Shown: positions 62,429 through 64,000 of the stretch, piece after piece
Layout of the letters: each line of letters opens with the position of its first letter
Numbering within the stretch: the first letter of the stretch is position 1
Assembly (NCBI RefSeq): GCF_014648995.1
Contig: NZ_BMSE01000017.1
Location: forward strand, 1 to 64,000
Length of the DNA: 64,000 nucleotides
Source: Streptomyces massasporeus
Lineage (GTDB): Bacteria > Actinomycetota > Actinomycetes > Streptomycetales > Streptomycetaceae
Direction: 5' to 3'
Notes under the pieces: model-generated
Databases searched by the model: none
Told to the model about the DNA's origin: nothing
Seen by the model: only the letters and a program-made list of their open reading frames with translations
Made by a program: the position numbers and the translations under genes

Positions 62429-63790
62429 ATGATCGAAGCAGTCGGCCTGACGAAGCGCTACGGCGACAAGACCGCTGTGTACAACCTTTCCTTCCAGGTG
62501 CGGCCCGGAGCCGTCACCGGCTTCCTCGGGCCGAACGGTTCGGGCAAGTCGACGACGATGCGGATGATCCTCGGCCTGGACAATCCGACGGCCGGGCAGG
62601 TGACGATCGGCGGTTATCCGTACCGCAGGCTGCCCAACGCCGCCCGCCAGGTCGGCGCCCTGCTGGACGCCAAGGCGGTGCACGGCGGCCGTTCCGCCCG
62701 CAACCACCTGCTGTCCCTCGCCCAGCTGTCGGGCATCCCGGCCCGGCGGGTGGACGAGGTGCTCGGGGTCGTCGGTCTGCAGGACGTGGCCAAGAAGCGG
62801 TCCAAGGGCTTCTCCCTCGGCATGGGGCAGCGGCTCGGCATCGCCGCGGCGCTGCTCGGCGACCCGCAGGTGCTGCTGTTCGACGAGCCGGTCAACGGCC
62901 TCGACCCCGAGGGCATCCTCTGGGTCCGCAACCTGATGAAGGCGCTGGCGGCGGAGGGCCGTACGGTCTTCGTCTCCTCTCACCTGATGAGCGAGATGGC
63001 GCTGACCGCCGACCACCTCATCGTCATCGGGCGCGGTCAGCTGCTCGCCGACATGAGCGTGACCGCGTTCATCTCGGCGAACTCCGCGGACTTCGCGCGC
63101 GTGCGGACGCCGGACAGCGAGCCGCAGCAGCGCGAGAAGCTGTCGGCCGCGCTCACCGAGTCGGGCGGACACGTCATGCCCGAGCAGGACGGCGCGCTGC
63201 GCGTGACCGGGCTGCCGCTCCCCCGCATCAGCGACATCGCGCACGACCACGAGGTTCGGCTGTGGGAGCTGTCGCCGCACCAGGCCTCCCTGGAGGAGGC
63301 GTACATGCGGATGACGCAGGGCGCCGTCGACTACCGCTCGACGATCGACCAGAAGGAAGGGCTCCAGCAGCCGCTGCCGCCCGGCGCGCAGCCGCCGATG
63401 CCGGTGCCCGGACAGGGCCAGCCGGGCTGGTACGCCCCGCCGCCGCCCCAGCAGGGCGGCGGGCCGCTCCAGGCTGTGCCGCAGGGGGTACCCGGCGGCG
63501 CTCCGGGCGAGGCTCAGGCGGGCCCGTACGGCGCCCCGGGGGCTCACGGCGCGCCGGGCGCCCCCGGTGCCACTCCGAGCTCCCCTGGCGTCCCCGGCGC
63601 GGGGACGCCCAACCCGTACGCCCAGCCCGCGCCCCAGGCCCCCCAGGGCACCGCCCAGCCCGCGCCGCAGCCCTCCCCGGGCCAGGCCGCCCCGGCGCCC
63701 GCCGCGCCCGCACCGCAGGCGCCCGCGGCCCCCGCCGCCCAGCCCGCCGCCCCGACCTCCGACCTGACCAAGCCCGAGGACGCCCGATGA
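62429..63790 (+). CDS. ABC transporter ATP-binding protein with Pro-rich C-terminal tail (second of two)
   Basis: The 453-residue ATPase has the same core as the first (GPNGSGKSTT, FSLGMGQRLGIA, LLFDEPVNGLDPEG, VSSHLMSEM). After ~310 residues it carries a ~130-residue Pro/Gly/Gln/Ala-rich low-complexity tail (PVPGQGQPGWYAPPPPQQGG ... APAAPAPQAPAAPAA) that is absent from the first copy. ATG 62429 is preceded by GCGGAG. Its stop overlaps the next permease (ATGA). Likely a tandem duplication of the 60563 gene. Confidence 0.9.
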   Translation: MIEAVGLTKRYGDKTAVYNLSFQVRPGAVTGFLGPNGSGKSTTMRMILGLDNPTAGQVTIGGYPYRRLPNAARQVGALLDAKAVHGGRSARNHLLSLAQLSGIPARRVDEVLGVVGLQDVAKKRSKGFSLGMGQRLGIAAALLGDPQVLLFDEPVNGLDPEGILWVRNLMKALAAEGRTVFVSSHLMSEMALTADHLIVIGRGQLLADMSVTAFISANSADFARVRTPDSEPQQREKLSAALTESGGHVMPEQDGALRVTGLPLPRISDIAHDHEVRLWELSPHQASLEEAYMRMTQGAVDYRSTIDQKEGLQQPLPPGAQPPMPVPGQGQPGWYAPPPPQQGGGPLQAVPQGVPGGAPGEAQAGPYGAPGAHGAPGAPGATPSSPGVPGAGTPNPYAQPAPQAPQGTAQPAPQPSPGQAAPAPAAPAPQAPAAPAAQPAAPTSDLTKPEDAR

Positions 63791-64000
63791 GCAGCCCCCA
63801 GCCCCAGATGCCGCAGGCCGCGCCCGCCTGGCAGGCGGCTCCCGGATCCGCCCCGCACCCCGGCGGCCCCGGCTACACCTCGCCGATCCCGGTCGTGCGC
63901 ACGCACCTCGGGAACGCCATCGCATCCGAGTGGACGAAGATCAGGTCGGTGCGCTCCACGATGTGGACGCTCGGGGTGTTCGTCCTGCTCGTCGTCGGCA
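63787..64000 (+). CDS. ABC transporter permease, 5' end (second of two, truncated by the window)
   Basis: Only the first 71 codons are present. An N-terminal Pro/Ala/Gln-rich tail (SSPQPQMPQAAPAWQAAPGSAPHPGGPGY) precedes VRTHLGNAIASEWTKIRSVRSTMWTLGVFVLLVVG, which aligns with the first permease (VRSEWTKIRSVASTVWTLSLVVVV). The tail is not found in the first copy and mirrors the tail on the partner ATPase. Confidence 0.88.
   Translation, partial: MSSPQPQMPQAAPAWQAAPGSAPHPGGPGYTSPIPVVRTHLGNAIASEWTKIRSVRSTMWTLGVFVLLVVG

Overview
The window is high-GC actinobacterial chromosome and almost certainly Streptomyces. It has strong third-position GC bias, many GTG/TTG starts, ATGA/GTGA stop-start overlaps, Streptomyces-type -10 boxes and the Streptomyces-specific cytoskeletal pair scy/filP. 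From memory of published loci, the order of pfkA3-pta-ackA-pyk2, icmA, absC and scy-filP matches the S. coelicolor region around SCO5440 down to SCO5395, so this looks like core chromosome with lineage-specific insertions. I saw no rRNA, tRNA, CRISPR array, transposase or prophage.

Layout. (1) 1-6.75 kb: GlgE-pathway operon, with the 3' end of glgE, then treS, maltokinase and glgB. This GlgB carries an unusual ~250-residue Lys/Ala-rich, histone-H1-like N-terminus. (2) 6.8-19.4 kb: a hydrolase/quinone oxidoreductase pair facing a LysR gene, two paralogous small membrane proteins, a HelD-like RNA polymerase-binding ATPase, a thioredoxin/MerR unit, an Lrp regulator facing an epimerase and an aldo-keto reductase, and an MFS exporter facing a TetR gene with three matching operators between them. 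(3) 19.5-30.5 kb: a dicarboxylate transporter with a CitA/CitB-type two-component system, a sugar ABC importer, and glucarate dehydratase with a GntP-type permease. (4) 30.7-37.5 kb: central carbon genes pfkA, pta-ackA and pyk. (5) 37.6-48.5 kb: secreted or membrane DUF6230/DUF6114 genes, a thioredoxin-TPR chaperone-like protein, icmA, two DUF3817 paralogues, MarR and thiamine-binding-like genes, and a three-gene AIM24 operon. (6) 48.5-55.2 kb: absC, an OmpR-type two-component system facing a PepSY protein, and thiolase-meaB facing methylmalonyl-CoA epimerase. (7) 55.4-64 kb: scy, filP and a doubled ABC transporter that runs off the end.

The genes form functional groups: trehalose/alpha-glucan metabolism; glycolysis and acetate overflow; and short-chain acyl-CoA interconversion (icmA, mce, thiolase, and meaB as the mutase chaperone). 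Many regulators sit beside divergent targets with clear palindromic operators.

The least explained features are these: a dispersed structured element present twice between convergent genes (about 26.8 and 52.2 kb, two blocks of 54 and 48 bp near-identical); a candidate ~105-nt small RNA with a consensus promoter and terminator beside the HelD gene (13.05-13.17 kb); a 15-bp tandem array that repeats Shine-Dalgarno-plus-ATG ahead of gudD (28.3 kb); a 123-bp tandem repeat derived from the aldo-keto reductase 3' end (16.3-16.85 kb); and a series of genes whose start codon lies 6-7 nt after a -10 hexamer, which suggests leaderless mRNAs.
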